64,000 nucleotides of DNA from Ilex aquifolium (Eukaryota; Streptophyta; Magnoliopsida; Aquifoliales; Aquifoliaceae), in assembly GCA_951799425.1 (NCBI GenBank), contig OX637396.1, forward strand, positions 33,162,701 to 33,226,700, in the 5' to 3' direction. How positions within the stretch are numbered: position 1 is the first letter of the stretch; each line of letters begins with the position of its first letter. A program made the position numbers and the translations under genes. Under the pieces are notes generated by a model, which did not search any database, was not told where the DNA came from, and was given only the letters and a program-made list of their open reading frames with translations. This document shows, piece by piece, positions 1 to 12,600 of the stretch.

Positions 1-513
1 GTATAATTCACCCTTTCTTACATTCCTAATTGTATTTCAACATAAATTCCTTGGTTCAATTCTGTATTAACATTAGTTCTAGCTTTAGATATATAAGGAG
101 TCAGCAGGCCATGTCTTCACCTCTCTACATAACTTGAGCCAAAAACTTTGTTTTGGGCTGGAAATTTGCCCCAACTTAAAGAAGTTTAAACACAGACCCC
201 TCTTTGTTTCCCCTTCAATTTCTTCAAAAATAACAATCCACAGTAAATACCTCCATTGAAGACCATGAAGTATAAACAAGCTGAAATTTGTTTCAGCCAT
301 GGATCAAAGCAAAAGCAGCGAATATATGAAGTCACTCAGACTTCTGTTTAAAACTGAATAAAAACAAAAGAGCTATTTAAATTAGATTGTACGGGTAGCA
401 CAAGTGAGCAACCACAACAAAAGAGACACTTAAGAGAGAGAGAGAGTTTGTTGCATTCCCATGGCCCTAGCCAACGGCTCATACGAGCTCTGATGCATGG
501 TAATATACATGAT
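1..513 (-). other. FY 3' UTR and downstream flank
   Basis: Sequence downstream of the FY stop codon (gene reads right to left). A (GA)n tract lies near 434-447. There is no clear AATAAA on the gene strand and no other gene. The 3' UTR end cannot be placed from sequence alone. Confidence 0.5.
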
Positions 514-630
514 CTACTGAGGTGTTTGGCCATGTGGTGGGGGACCTGGAGGCAGCGGCGGATGCATACCAGACGGCATACCAAAATTTGTTTGCAATGT
601 TCCCATGCCTGCAGCATTCGGATTACCAGA
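514..630 (-). CDS. FY: FY exon 18: C-terminus with second PPLPP motif
   Basis: Phase-0 terminal exon of 39 codons including TAG at 514-516. Reads [20 protein letters not shown] then [28 protein letters not shown] matches the C-terminal [10 protein letters not shown] of Arabidopsis FY, which confirms that this distant exon belongs to the gene. The acceptor follows ATTTCTTACTGCAG. Confidence 0.93.
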   Translation of the reverse strand, partial: SGNPNAAGMGTLQTNFGMPSGMHPPLPPGPPPHGQTPQ

Positions 631-3600
631 CTGCAGTAAGAAATAGCTCACGTCAGGATTGGCTGGAAATATATATTTTTTTCTGTATAGGTATTAGCCA
701 GACAAATATTATTAACTCACAATCAGCTTAAACCCCAGACAAATTCTTCAAAGGCGTATACAATGACATGATATAATACATCAATCGAAGTATGCAAAGA
801 TGACTTTCCCAGGTAGTTCTGGTGTATAAGCCAATATGATATATAACCATCATAAAACAAAAGTTCAACAAACAGCTAAAAAAAAAAAAACCAAAAAACA
901 AAACGAACATTCACAGGACTGGCACCAGGTTCATCTCACATCAGATTCGTACGGTCTCAGCAGAGTCAAACTAACAAGGAGCCATGTTTATGATCATTAA
1001 ATTTCAGGATGACACTTCTCGGGTACCCCATAGCATGTCTCCTACATTTCTTAGATTTGCCCATAACTCAAACTTCAAATTGTTAATTTTGGAAAGGTAG
1101 CCAACATGTTGGGATTTAACTTTCTTTTAGCAAGTGAAGGTAAAAGGACAAATTCAAGTTTCACATTAACCGAGATTTAGTTTGATTTGCTGCTGTAGGA
1201 GTTTTGTGTTATATTGTATCAGGTATTCGAAGTCAAGTTTGTTGAGGCCCTTGAGGGCATTTCACAATGAGCCTTAATTTGGATCAAGTCATGCATTTGG
1301 GTTGTTCAAATTGGACTTCAGTAGGATTATACAAACTTAAATAGCCAACAGACTTAGATCTTGACCATCAAGAATTGCTTAATCTCTATGTTCATGTGGC
1401 CACTAAGTACTACTTGGCCAACCTTTGAACCAATACGTATTAAAAATTATTTTAGTAGAATGAAGATGTTTGAGTGCCTAGAGTTCATTACAACCTTACT
1501 TTAGGTGGTTTAACATTGGGAATTTTTGGTTGGATTCCCAGAGTCAGAAACTTGGTATATTATTTGAGATTTGCAGTAGAATATTTCAAGATACCTCTCC
1601 GTCTACAGTCTTACTTACTCTTCTTCTTTAGATTCAATATCATTAAACTCTAATCAACCTCAAGTCCTCAAACTTTCCCCTCACCTCATCCTCCACACCA
1701 ACAACCTAAATAAAAAAAATGAGATTTCCCAGAGGCAGCACCTCGTTATTTGCAATGTGAGCAACCAATCACTCTCTAAACCAAGAAAATTTCAAGCCAT
1801 TTCAAAGGGGTATGCATACGACAAAAGCCATCACAATTATGAGTTCTAGTAAACATATCAACACAAGCATGCACACAGGAATCGCGTGTGATTTTTGTGG
1901 CCCTGTATACATAATGCAGGAAATTATGAGTTGGTGTATGACAAAATCCAGGTGACATCTTTCAGTGAAAGATTTCCTTAAGACTAGGCGTTTGTCATAG
2001 GAGCAAGTTACACTTTACCTCCTAGTAGTTTAGGTCTTCAACAATTTTTCTTCCTAGTGCTTGAAAATTATATTTCACACCCTTACACTTTTGGATCATT
2101 GCTTGAATTTCTAAAATTAAAGGTCAAAGGTTGAAAGAAAATATTTCAATCTAGAAGCACGGCAAAACCTAAAAATAAGATACATATTTCAAAGAAACAT
2201 AGATTGTCTTGTCATGATATATCCAAATTGAATGTTTCTAACTAAATAATCAGAACTAGCATTTAACTAGTTGGTTTGCTTCGATGTACTCATTAAAAAG
2301 AGATATGGTATAGTTAGCTCATACATGTCCTTTTGACATCTTGTAGTAGAAACACCCACATCTTCAAAGCAACATGAATTTTCTTGTGTGTATTATTGTT
2401 ATGTGACTTCGAGAGGAAGGGGTAAATGATTAATATTAGAAATTATATATATTGCTTCGCGTATCCAGGTCAATGTTAACTGGATCGTGGGTCGCTTTGG
2501 TATGTGATATGGGCACGGATACATGGGACGACACTGTAGGATAGGGATAGGCTTAATTGGTATGGTTTTTTAGATCACAATTCGTTTGAGAACTCTTATC
2601 TAAATTGTTTTCACCACTATACAATATTATATATCATAGAACATCCATAAACACTAAGTCAGTTACCATTTAAATTACATGTGTACTCGATTTTCTGTTA
2701 TCTAAAACAATATATAATTATAAATATATATACACGTAATTAACTAATATGTATTTTATATTTGTGCTATGTGTACAATTTGGGACCGTAGATTTTGATA
2801 ATTTGGATCGCAAAACCACCCTGTTTGGGATCGATGTACATAGATTGTGAGTCGTCAAGGGTGAATTCTAGTCCAGCTCTATATTTGAAGCACATTGGTC
2901 TTGGATACCTATACTCGAGACGTATTCAAAAAATAGAAGTATTGTATAACTTATTCCATGCATGTGGTGCGTATCCAATAGGTATTCTCAAGTACCCGAC
3001 GAATATCATATCCAAAAACTTCGACAGAGTATTCCTACTCCACAAATTTCAATAAAATACTATGTCGAAATGACTTTTATATCTTAGTATGCATCTTTTT
3101 TCCTCTCTAAAATAAAAACATCTCTCTCGCTCTCCCTCTCCTCACTTTGATAATAATTTTCAATTAGCAAAAATTCAGCAGAAGAAAAAAACTTGTAAAG
3201 AGATCTTGTAACCCACATTGATTGATTAGAAGGCAACCCTCCAAAACCAACTTAGAAGAGAAAGAATCATCTGTCACCTGGTAGGGAATGAGCCCCGGCA
3301 TCGGTGGCATCTGCCCAGCTTGTGGCCTGTTGAATGCACTCCCTGGTGGATACATTTGGGCACCACCTGCATTTGAAGGGCCCTGCATATTAGGCAACCC
3401 GTTTGGAATTCCTCCCTGTGATACAGATCCTGAGTGCATGGGATTCATGCCCATGAAATGACCTTGCTGTAGTGGAGGAACCATGTGATTTATTGTACCT
3501 TGCATACCCTGGAAGTAAGAATGTGTGTCAATAAAAGGTGGTCCAAAATTTTCCTGTACACTAGACTTCTTCCTGGTCCCCATATTACTACATGGGTTCA

Positions 3601-6600
3601 ATGAACCTATAAATGAGGGGGGGTATGTGCCAATCATTTCAATGGAACAATTAAGCAAGTTGCAAAAATTCCATCACAAAGCTGGAAAAAAAAGTAAACC
3701 CTTGTTATCAGGGGATGTGAACAGTATCCCTCCACACAAAGAAAAGGTATTACCAAAAACATGGAATTCTCATGGGAGTCCTGTACCATAGTTCATCTCC
3801 AAGTCCTCATGCTACAAGTTTCCAATTATAGCTTGCAAGCAGTATAGCACGGCATGCCCTTCATGGCATGCACCACGAGAAAGCATAGTTATCTTAAATA
3901 GACATATATATATATATATATATATAAGCTTTTACAAAAAAATTTGAGCAAAAGTCTTTTGAGTAAAGAAACCAAAAAAAAAAATTGGAGGAAAAAAACA
4001 GTGAAACCTAGGAAGCACGGATATTTCCCACAAGGGTGCAGTGGCAGTGTCGGACACGTGTCCGACACGGCTAGAAGTGATTTTTATTTTTTTTAATATA
4101 TTTTTTGTTATGTAATTTATATACCATGAATGTTAATAGATGCAATGATGTTTGATGAAAATGGTGGATATTTAATTTGATCTATTTCAATTTTAATCAA
4201 AAAATATATATATATTTGTTAGGTCTTATTATTAATATTGTTATAACTTATAATATATGTTTTATTTTTAATATATTACAACTCTATTATTATTTAAAAA
4301 ATATATTATATTATTTTAATAGCCGTATCCTTATTGTACCCGTGTCCCATAATTTTGAACTTCATCATATCCCCGTGTCCATATCCGTTCTTCCTAGAGT
4401 GAATCCGTGCTCCTAGAGTGAAACAGAACTACAAAAAGAGGAACCAGAGCCAACCAGCACCCAAGTCAAAAACAAAAACAGAAAGTGATAATAAGTGGAA
4501 ATGCATGCAAAGTAATACCATTGGACCAGGCATCTGCATTGGCATCGAAGAGGGCATTGAAGACGGGGTGTTTGAAGGCATATTAAGTGGTGGCAGATGG
4601 TGTGGAGGACGTAAATGAGGATGTGGTAGGAGAGGTAAATGGGATGGAGGCTGCAGCTGTGGCAAATTCGGAGGTGGCAAAGGCAAAGACATCATTTGCT
4701 GGGGTAGTCCTTGGTGTTGCTGCTGGACATGCTGAGCAGTTTGTTGATATGCTTGCTGCTGATTAGCTGCAAGAAGAGATGGATGTGGACCAGGCGGGAG
4801 AGGAGGAGCTCCTAAAGGCATTGATACTGAAACAGATGGCTTCTGCTCTCCATGGGCTGATGAATCAAGAGATGGAATAGAAAATGGCATTGCAACTCCA
4901 ACCCCTGGAATGGTTCCCTCATTTCTTGTTAACCCAGCAGCAAATGGTCCTGGAGTTGTTGGGGCCTCGGGCCCAGGGAAATTACCAGGCATGCGAGCGG
5001 CAAGAGCAGGATTTTGCTCACCAAAACCTAGTAATATTCAAAACTGTTAATAAATGAAAGGAAGCAATTCGGTTATTTTTGTCTCAATTCTTAAGCACAG
5101 TTTCTATTTTGGCCTGACATATTGGGGAATGGATAATGAATGCTCAATGCAATGGCAAACAGTTCAGTTCCATGATATTTTCTTCTGAGACAAGGAATTC
5201 TCCATGAAAATATTCTCAGCTTCCACTGGTTTATGCAATTCTACGAGTAGAAACTGTCAGAATCCAAACTAGAAAGCTCCATTGTGTCCAAAAAGGATTA
5301 ACTTAACAAGGGGAGAATAGTCCAAACCTTGGCTTTGGCCTACATTGAATTTATCACGAGCTGGATCTCCAGGCCTATTTCTGCACCAGAACTTTGTCGT
5401 GTGATCATTGCTACCACTGCATCAGAAATTACACTGTTTAGTAACTGAAGCAGTAACCTAAGTTCAATAGAAACTGACAAATAGTTGATCTCTTCAAAAG
5501 AACTTTCATGTTCCAGCCAAATTTGCATATTTGCTCTGAAGAATCAGCCTAATCGCCTCTTCCCATGCAAAAGAGAGAATGAAAAGGAGGGATGGGGTGA
5601 AGAACCATGCAAAGGCTTACAACCAGCCACAGACAACAGACAGGAATAATGTTCTACATATTTCAAAATGCAAACTGAATCGACCAGTGATTAAATACTC
5701 CATCACTAAAGAAGGGTCCACATTCCTTTCTTGGATGTCCCTAAATACTTCTCCACAAGAAAAGTCAAGGGAAATCATTGGCACAGTTGGTTTTATTCTA
5801 ATATAGGATATCACTGAAAATCAACTGTGGCTTATCCTTGCCGGTTTCTGTCATGTCCGATGAAGTAGACATGAATTTAGCTTCTCAGACTCCACAAAAA
5901 TGCTGAAACAAACCTATGATTTGTGGACATTGACACAGTCAAATGGTAAGTGACATGGATGCCACGCCAAACAAAACCAGTACGCAGTCATCACAAGACA
6001 TGACAAATCGACAACTTAAAGAAAACCTTAAAAAGATATTAAGCGCTGGAAGCCTATAAGACACAACATATTAAATAGTAGTTGCTCATGATCTGCAATC
6101 TGTGTGACTGTTAGCATTTACAGGTCAACATCCAGAAAAGAAAAATCTACAAAACAAATTACCAGTTACATACTAAATTTACGACTTCCAAACATGTGTT
6201 GGGTCTTGTATCATTGAACCTACGCGTCTCTCAACAAAGGTTATCAGAGCTATCCCATACAAATTATTTCCCAACTACTGGTATCAGAGTCTAGAGATCC
6301 TGAGTTCAAATCACACCACCGCCTCCTCCCTTACCACCCAAAAAATATCACGTGGCCAGACTAACCAAAAGGGGCCACACATGATGGGGAGTATAAGATA
6401 AATATTTATGTTACATCCATCACTACCGCATAGAAAGCACAGATACGGATACGGATACGGCGATATGACAAAACTTGAAAAAATAGGATATGAATACGAC
6501 CAAGATACGTCTATCATAGTTATCAAATCGTGTATCGAAAGGTGTATCGTTTTTTAAAAATAGTGTATCGTATCGTATCGTATCGTGTATCGTAAGATAC

Positions 6601-9600
6601 AGCGCAATTTTAAATAATTAATAATAAAATATATATGCTTTTGAAAAAAATCATAGACTCATAAAAACATAATATTTTATTAATATTCCACCTACTATTC
6701 AAGTCACTAATATAATTTACTAATATTAAAAAAATAATGAAGGGTATCAAATTAAATTAATAGTACTTATGTATACTTAAAACAAAAAAGTATAATGTTG
6801 TGGGGTAATAAATGTAATTCTTGATACTTAAAACTAAAAAGTTATAATGTTGTGGGGTAGTAGATGTAATGCTTGATACTTAAAACTAAAAGGTTATAAT
6901 GTTGTGGGCTAGTAAATGTAATTTTTTATATTTATAACAAAAACCCTCAGTCGTGAGTCACGACCGAACAGAAACAGAGAGAGGCGAGAGCTGAGAGCTG
7001 AGAGGCAATGGGAGAAGCCGGTGCCGATGCCGGAGAGAGAGAAGAAGAAGAAGATACCTGGTGGCTGGTACCTCGTGGTCGCAGCTCACAGGGACAAAGA
7101 GAGAGAGATCGTGAGACAAAGAGGGAGAGATCGTGAGACCTAAGGTTTCATCCGAAATATACAGGTTAGTGTTGCTATGTTTTTCAATTTCAAAAATTTG
7201 TTTGAATTGCTTGCTTGGGTGTTTTGGCTGATTTGTGGGTTTTGTGGACTGGTTTGTGGATTTGCTTATTTGTGGGTTTGTCTTCATCTCTTGCCTTTTC
7301 TTTGGCATTTTCTCTATTATCTGGACTCTGTGCGATCTGTTAAAAAAAAAAAAAAAAAATTACACAGAGGCTTTGCGTATCGTTTGTATCGAACAATACG
7401 GATCGTATCAGAAAAACGTATCGTGTATCGGACGATACTATGCAAAAACGATACAAACCTCCGATTCGTATCGTTTTACCCATGTATCGTGACGTATCGT
7501 ACAATACGTATCGCGTATCGTACGATACTAATAACTATGACGTCTATAATAAAATATATTTTATATTTTACTATTATTTAACGATTTAAAAATTACAATT
7601 TTTAATAATTCTTTAACAATGATAAGCAATATTAAGAATTTTTACCTTAAATAAAATGTAATATCATCTCATTATGATATATCCATGAAGTGAACGGAAC
7701 CAATTAAAAGAATCAGAACCAACATTTAACTAATTTATTTGTTTACAAGTATTTGTTTCTATGATTGTAATATAACTAAATCATTTATTAATACCCTTTT
7801 GACATGTAATAGTAGATTATACTTAAAACACACTAGTGTTTTCAAAATTAAATGGAATTTTGTTAATGTTTTGTATTGTATATGAACTCGAAAGGAGAGG
7901 ATATTGATCAAAATTAAAAATTATACACCTTGTGACCATATTTAGAAGTATCCGCTAAGTATTCATATATTTTATTAATTATCGAATATGTATGATGTAT
8001 ATCCTCATGTATGCGACGAGTATTGTATCCAATACGATAGCCAATAGCTTAACCTTTTAGAGAAAATGGTGGTTCAACATCAGCGTTACCATATTTTAGA
8101 GTTATATAGGCAAAAGCCAGGGAAGTGTCCTTTTACATTACCAATCCCCTTTCAAAATGAAGCAGGAAAAGAGAATACTACATAAACTCACAGATAAATT
8201 CAGAAGATAATGTATCCAAATTTTCACAGTATGGAGCCCACAAAAATGAAAAGCCACCCAGTGCCCAGTTGCTCTCTAAGAACAAAGCCATACACTGAGA
8301 ATTCCAAGAGTTTTTTGCAATCAATTCAGAAAGGATTCAGCTGCTTTAACTATGGCATATCACTAACAGTAACTTCCCCAGCAACCCATGATAGGTCAGA
8401 ACTCTGGACAGTGATAGCGTAATGCAATAAGGCTTGGTCAAGGAAACTATATATAATTAAAAGTTAAAATGATGACAAAGGAAGTAAACCAAAATTATGC
8501 CACTCACACATAGGAACATTAGAAACAGGCCATGATTATCAACAAATTGTTCTTACTAGTTCTGGGTGTTTGCATGTGTGGATTTAAAAGAGGCACTCAC
8601 TTATTGGTAGCATCATACACAACAATAAATCCTAGATCACATTTACTTCCATATCATCTAGAAACACTTGAAATAATATGAAGGATGTGGTAAAGAAACT
8701 ATATTAGAAATATGTGAAAGACAGGTTTTGGAGACAGTAGAAGAAAATGAAACCACTCATATTCAGTTGGAAGGAGGTGCCTATCACTGAAGACATAATC
8801 TTTGAGTCTGTAGAATAAACCACAGCGCATCCTTTTTTTTTTTTTTTTGATAGGAAAATATCTTTTGTATTAATAAATAAGAGGTAAATTACATAACAAA
8901 AGGTTGGATAAGAGATCCAACTAAGAAAACAAAAGTAAAAACAACGAAGAAAAAAGGGCCAATGAATCACATGAAGCTCTCCATCCCGATAGAATAACAA
9001 AAAGCGGAATTCTTTTGAACTCCATTGAAACCGAAGCCCAAAAAAATGCTAAGAAATGAATACAGGTCCACATTCCATCCGGGAGTTATTAGCTCTGTCA
9101 AAACTTCCATTTCTCAAGAAAACCAAGAAACCAAATATGTCGTAATGATTATTATTATTCTTAATAAACTCTCTCAAAAAATGTCTTCAAGTTCTTGCAT
9201 ACTGCAAGTGCAAATAAAATGCGGTGCCTTCCATAACCTATTTGTATCATAACACCTAATGTAATTCAGTAATTGAAGATAAAATAAAACCAAAAGCAAG
9301 ACCCTAAAATAACTGATGGCATTAAAGGATATGACACATAAAACAATAGGCAGTTCAGTCTTGTTACTCAATACAATAATTCTGAATCAATGAGAACCTA
9401 GTAAAATAACTTTAAAACAATTCCGAGTCAACTGATGGAATCTGTACAAATAGACAATCAAAGGCCAAGACAAATATTACCTTAGCACACATAAAGAAGC
9501 ATTAAACTATAGTTATGCCTAACAAGGAACTAAATTATGTTTCAAACGGTCAAAGTGTTTTGGCATTTTTCGACCTACGTTTTTGTTTTCATCTTGTTTC

Positions 9601-12600
9601 CGAAATGTTTACGAAACATAACAAAAAAAATTCCAATTCCAAGCTCACCAAACTATACACAAACAAAATTTTGATCCCTGATGCCTAAAAGTTATAAAGA
9701 ACAGAATATTTAACAAAAATTCAATGAACAAAAAATGCATTGAGCACTAGAAAACATTGATATAGTCAGATTAATGATACCTGCAAAGAATATATCCAAT
9801 AGGATGCCATGCAAGATCCCAAACGCTGTTATCATGTGCATTTGATATTTCAACCTGAGGAGTTTCATGCCTGTGCATCAGCATATTTTAAGTGGAGATG
9901 TGAGAGAAGGCCTATCTGACATAGAATCCAAACTTGCAGCAAGGAACAAAATTGACACCACCAAATAATCATAATGAGCCACCCAAGCAACCATTGTAAC
10001 AGGTGAATCAAACCAGAAAACTGGTCAGAAAATTCACAATCACATGGTTTACATCATTTGATGAGCAATATATATTTTCATCAAGAAAAGAAGGGATTAA
10101 CTTAAAGAGGCAATCGAGAGATGCTTCATAATCTAAAAGTGACAGTTAAAAAACTTATACATGGGATAACTTAGTGAATCCCAGTATAAAGATGAGAAGC
10201 TACTGATGTTATTACCCAATTTAAGATTCTAGAAGGGGTGGACCAGAAACAAACCTACCTAGTACCTTTGGCAATATTAGAACAAACTAGTTTCCATCAT
10301 ATTCAAACCCATAAATTCCAGGTTGTTAACCCGCCACTTCTACCACTGCATTAAGCAATGACCCCTTAAAAAATGATCATTATGCACTTTTTCCTGGTAA
10401 TCGAACAGCTGGGGGAAATGGACAAGATACAGTTTTTTTTCCGTTTTGCACAACGTGATTGCCCTGATATGAAACTCACAACCTTACAATTGTTAGCCCA
10501 ACACTTTTACTGCTGCACCAAGCAATAGCCCTGGTCACAAATATTATTAGGAGTCATCACTTTTGATATCCCATATTGTTAGATGTACTGTGATAAAGAC
10601 TAAAAACTATTCTAAAATAAATTAAGGAAGAGTTTGGGTAGTAATATGTGATCACCACAAACCTATTAAGTTGAAGCAAATATTCTGTGAAATAAATCAA
10701 ATTGGATTCTCAGAATTACCAATAGCAATTAATACGGAAAAAACTACATCTAATGACAAGATAGTAGTAGCATAACGTAAGGAAAAGATGAGAGAATACT
10801 GTCGAAGATCATTATGCCTTGTGCAACGAAGTCAAAATACAACATAAAAAGGGAGATGGAAAACACATGATTGGCCACAATGAAAGTGACGACCCTGCAG
10901 ATAGCCAAATCAACAAGAGCAGTAGAAAAGGCTGAGTACACTAGTTACATCATGACATACTCATACTGGAGTAAAATTGAAAAACAATAATAAGGATAAG
11001 GGATTCCTTTACTTTTGTTATTAATAAAGTAATGTTTCCTACCAAAAAATAATAAAGAGAAAGGATTGCGTACAAGTTTGGATTAAAGGAGCTTCTAAGC
11101 ATAGGAAGAACCTCTCAACTACTGAGTTTTGTTTATTTTCTTTTTCATATATTTGATCATTGATGCATAGCTGAATTTGAAATGCCATTTCTCAGGAATA
11201 ACCTGATTTCTCCCTTCATATTGGAGAGATCTAGGATCCCTTTCTGGGAACATTTGGGATGAGGACAGGACTCTTCCAAAACACTTCTATGCGACTTTGT
11301 CTCTTATGTTCATGGGGTTCCCATTGTTAACTTTACGGGTTGTCTCAATTCTTCAATTTCTCGGAATTTGAACCTCTTTAGAAACTTCAATTATTGAATA
11401 TTGCCTAGTTCACTCTTCTTCTATGATATAGTCTGGATGAAAGATAACAGAAGTTTGTTTCTTATTACCCTCGAAGATGACAGAAGTTGGATAATAGTGG
11501 TAACTCTTTCCAGAAAACCAAATGTCAGCTTCTCTTCTACAATTGCAGAGTTTCCATTGTTTTCATTCAGCCAAGTTGATCTAGAAGACAAAGGCTCCAC
11601 CAAAAGTTAAGTCTCTTACATGGTTAGTGGCTGACAAGAAGTTCAATACCAACGAGGTGCTTCAAAGTCCAAACGAGGAGGCCCAATCAAGCTCGTAGTC
11701 TAGGTATGTGCTTTCTACTTCAAAGCCAAGACTTTGTCTCATGGGTTGGGTTATCCCACAAGAGATTCATTAGGCACTGTGCTTTTATGAACATCATCTA
11801 AGCCATTTGGCATGGGAAGAATTATAGAGTCTTGGAGGGGACAAATGATACAATTTTAATATGTGGGTTCAAACTTTAGGATAGCCACTCTGGGCAAATA
11901 ATTTCAAAGGTTATGTCTGTAAGTAGTCTATTCCTTGGGCGGATTTACACTGGGGCAGCTGGGGGCTAATGTTATATCCTTTGATACCAAAGACTTACCC
12001 TTAGAATAGTACAATTGGACCATGTTATCTGTCATATTATTATGCCATGAAATAATATGTCAAAATAGAAGAGATTACTCTTTATATTTTAAAAATAGAA
12101 GAGATTCTTTCATAAATTACTTTTATACTAAATATATGTCAAGCAAGCATCACCAATTAGAATTTGAAAAAATAAATTAGAAATTCAAAGAGGAGAGAAT
12201 ACACAGCACACATTGTAAGGAAAGACCTGAATTTCGATTGATTAATCTTCCAAGATCAACATATTTGTGATAAATTGAATCACTTTTAGAATTGTGATTT
12301 TAATATGACTAGTAGTTATAGTTTGCCCCCGCTACATATGAATCTGGGCTCCGCCCCTACTTCCACTAATGGAGACCAAACTGAAAGCTCTTTTTTCATA
12401 TTTTTTTTGTGAATCTCCTGTGGAATTCCTTAGCAAAAAAATTTAAATGATGGTCCCTCAATTCTATAGTTCGAAAGTGCATGGCGGTAGCTACTTCTCA
12501 ACCTTACAAAAGGATTTGAGGGTTTCTTATGAGACTTCCAAGGAAATACAATTCTCTTGTATACTAGACCAACAACTACAATTACGCCATCACAACAGAG

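Larger units (their letters stand above)
6427..8045. repeat. R1 family repeat in FY intron 14, split by a hAT-like element
   Basis: The left edge AGAAAGCACAGATACGGATA matches the R1 left terminus (AGGAAGCACGGATA). The right half aligns with the intron 17 copy. Removing 6515-7539 plus one target duplication gives a continuous AT-rich element of about 590 bp, so the hAT-like element is the younger one. Confidence 0.5.
5417..9780 (-). other. FY intron 14 (4.4 kb)
   Basis: Holds an R1 repeat (about 6427-8045) split by a hAT-like element (6515-7539), and a poly-A-tailed retroposon tail (8833-9250). In 5417-6180, 8050-8830 and 9250-9780 I see no recognisable feature. Confidence 0.7.
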
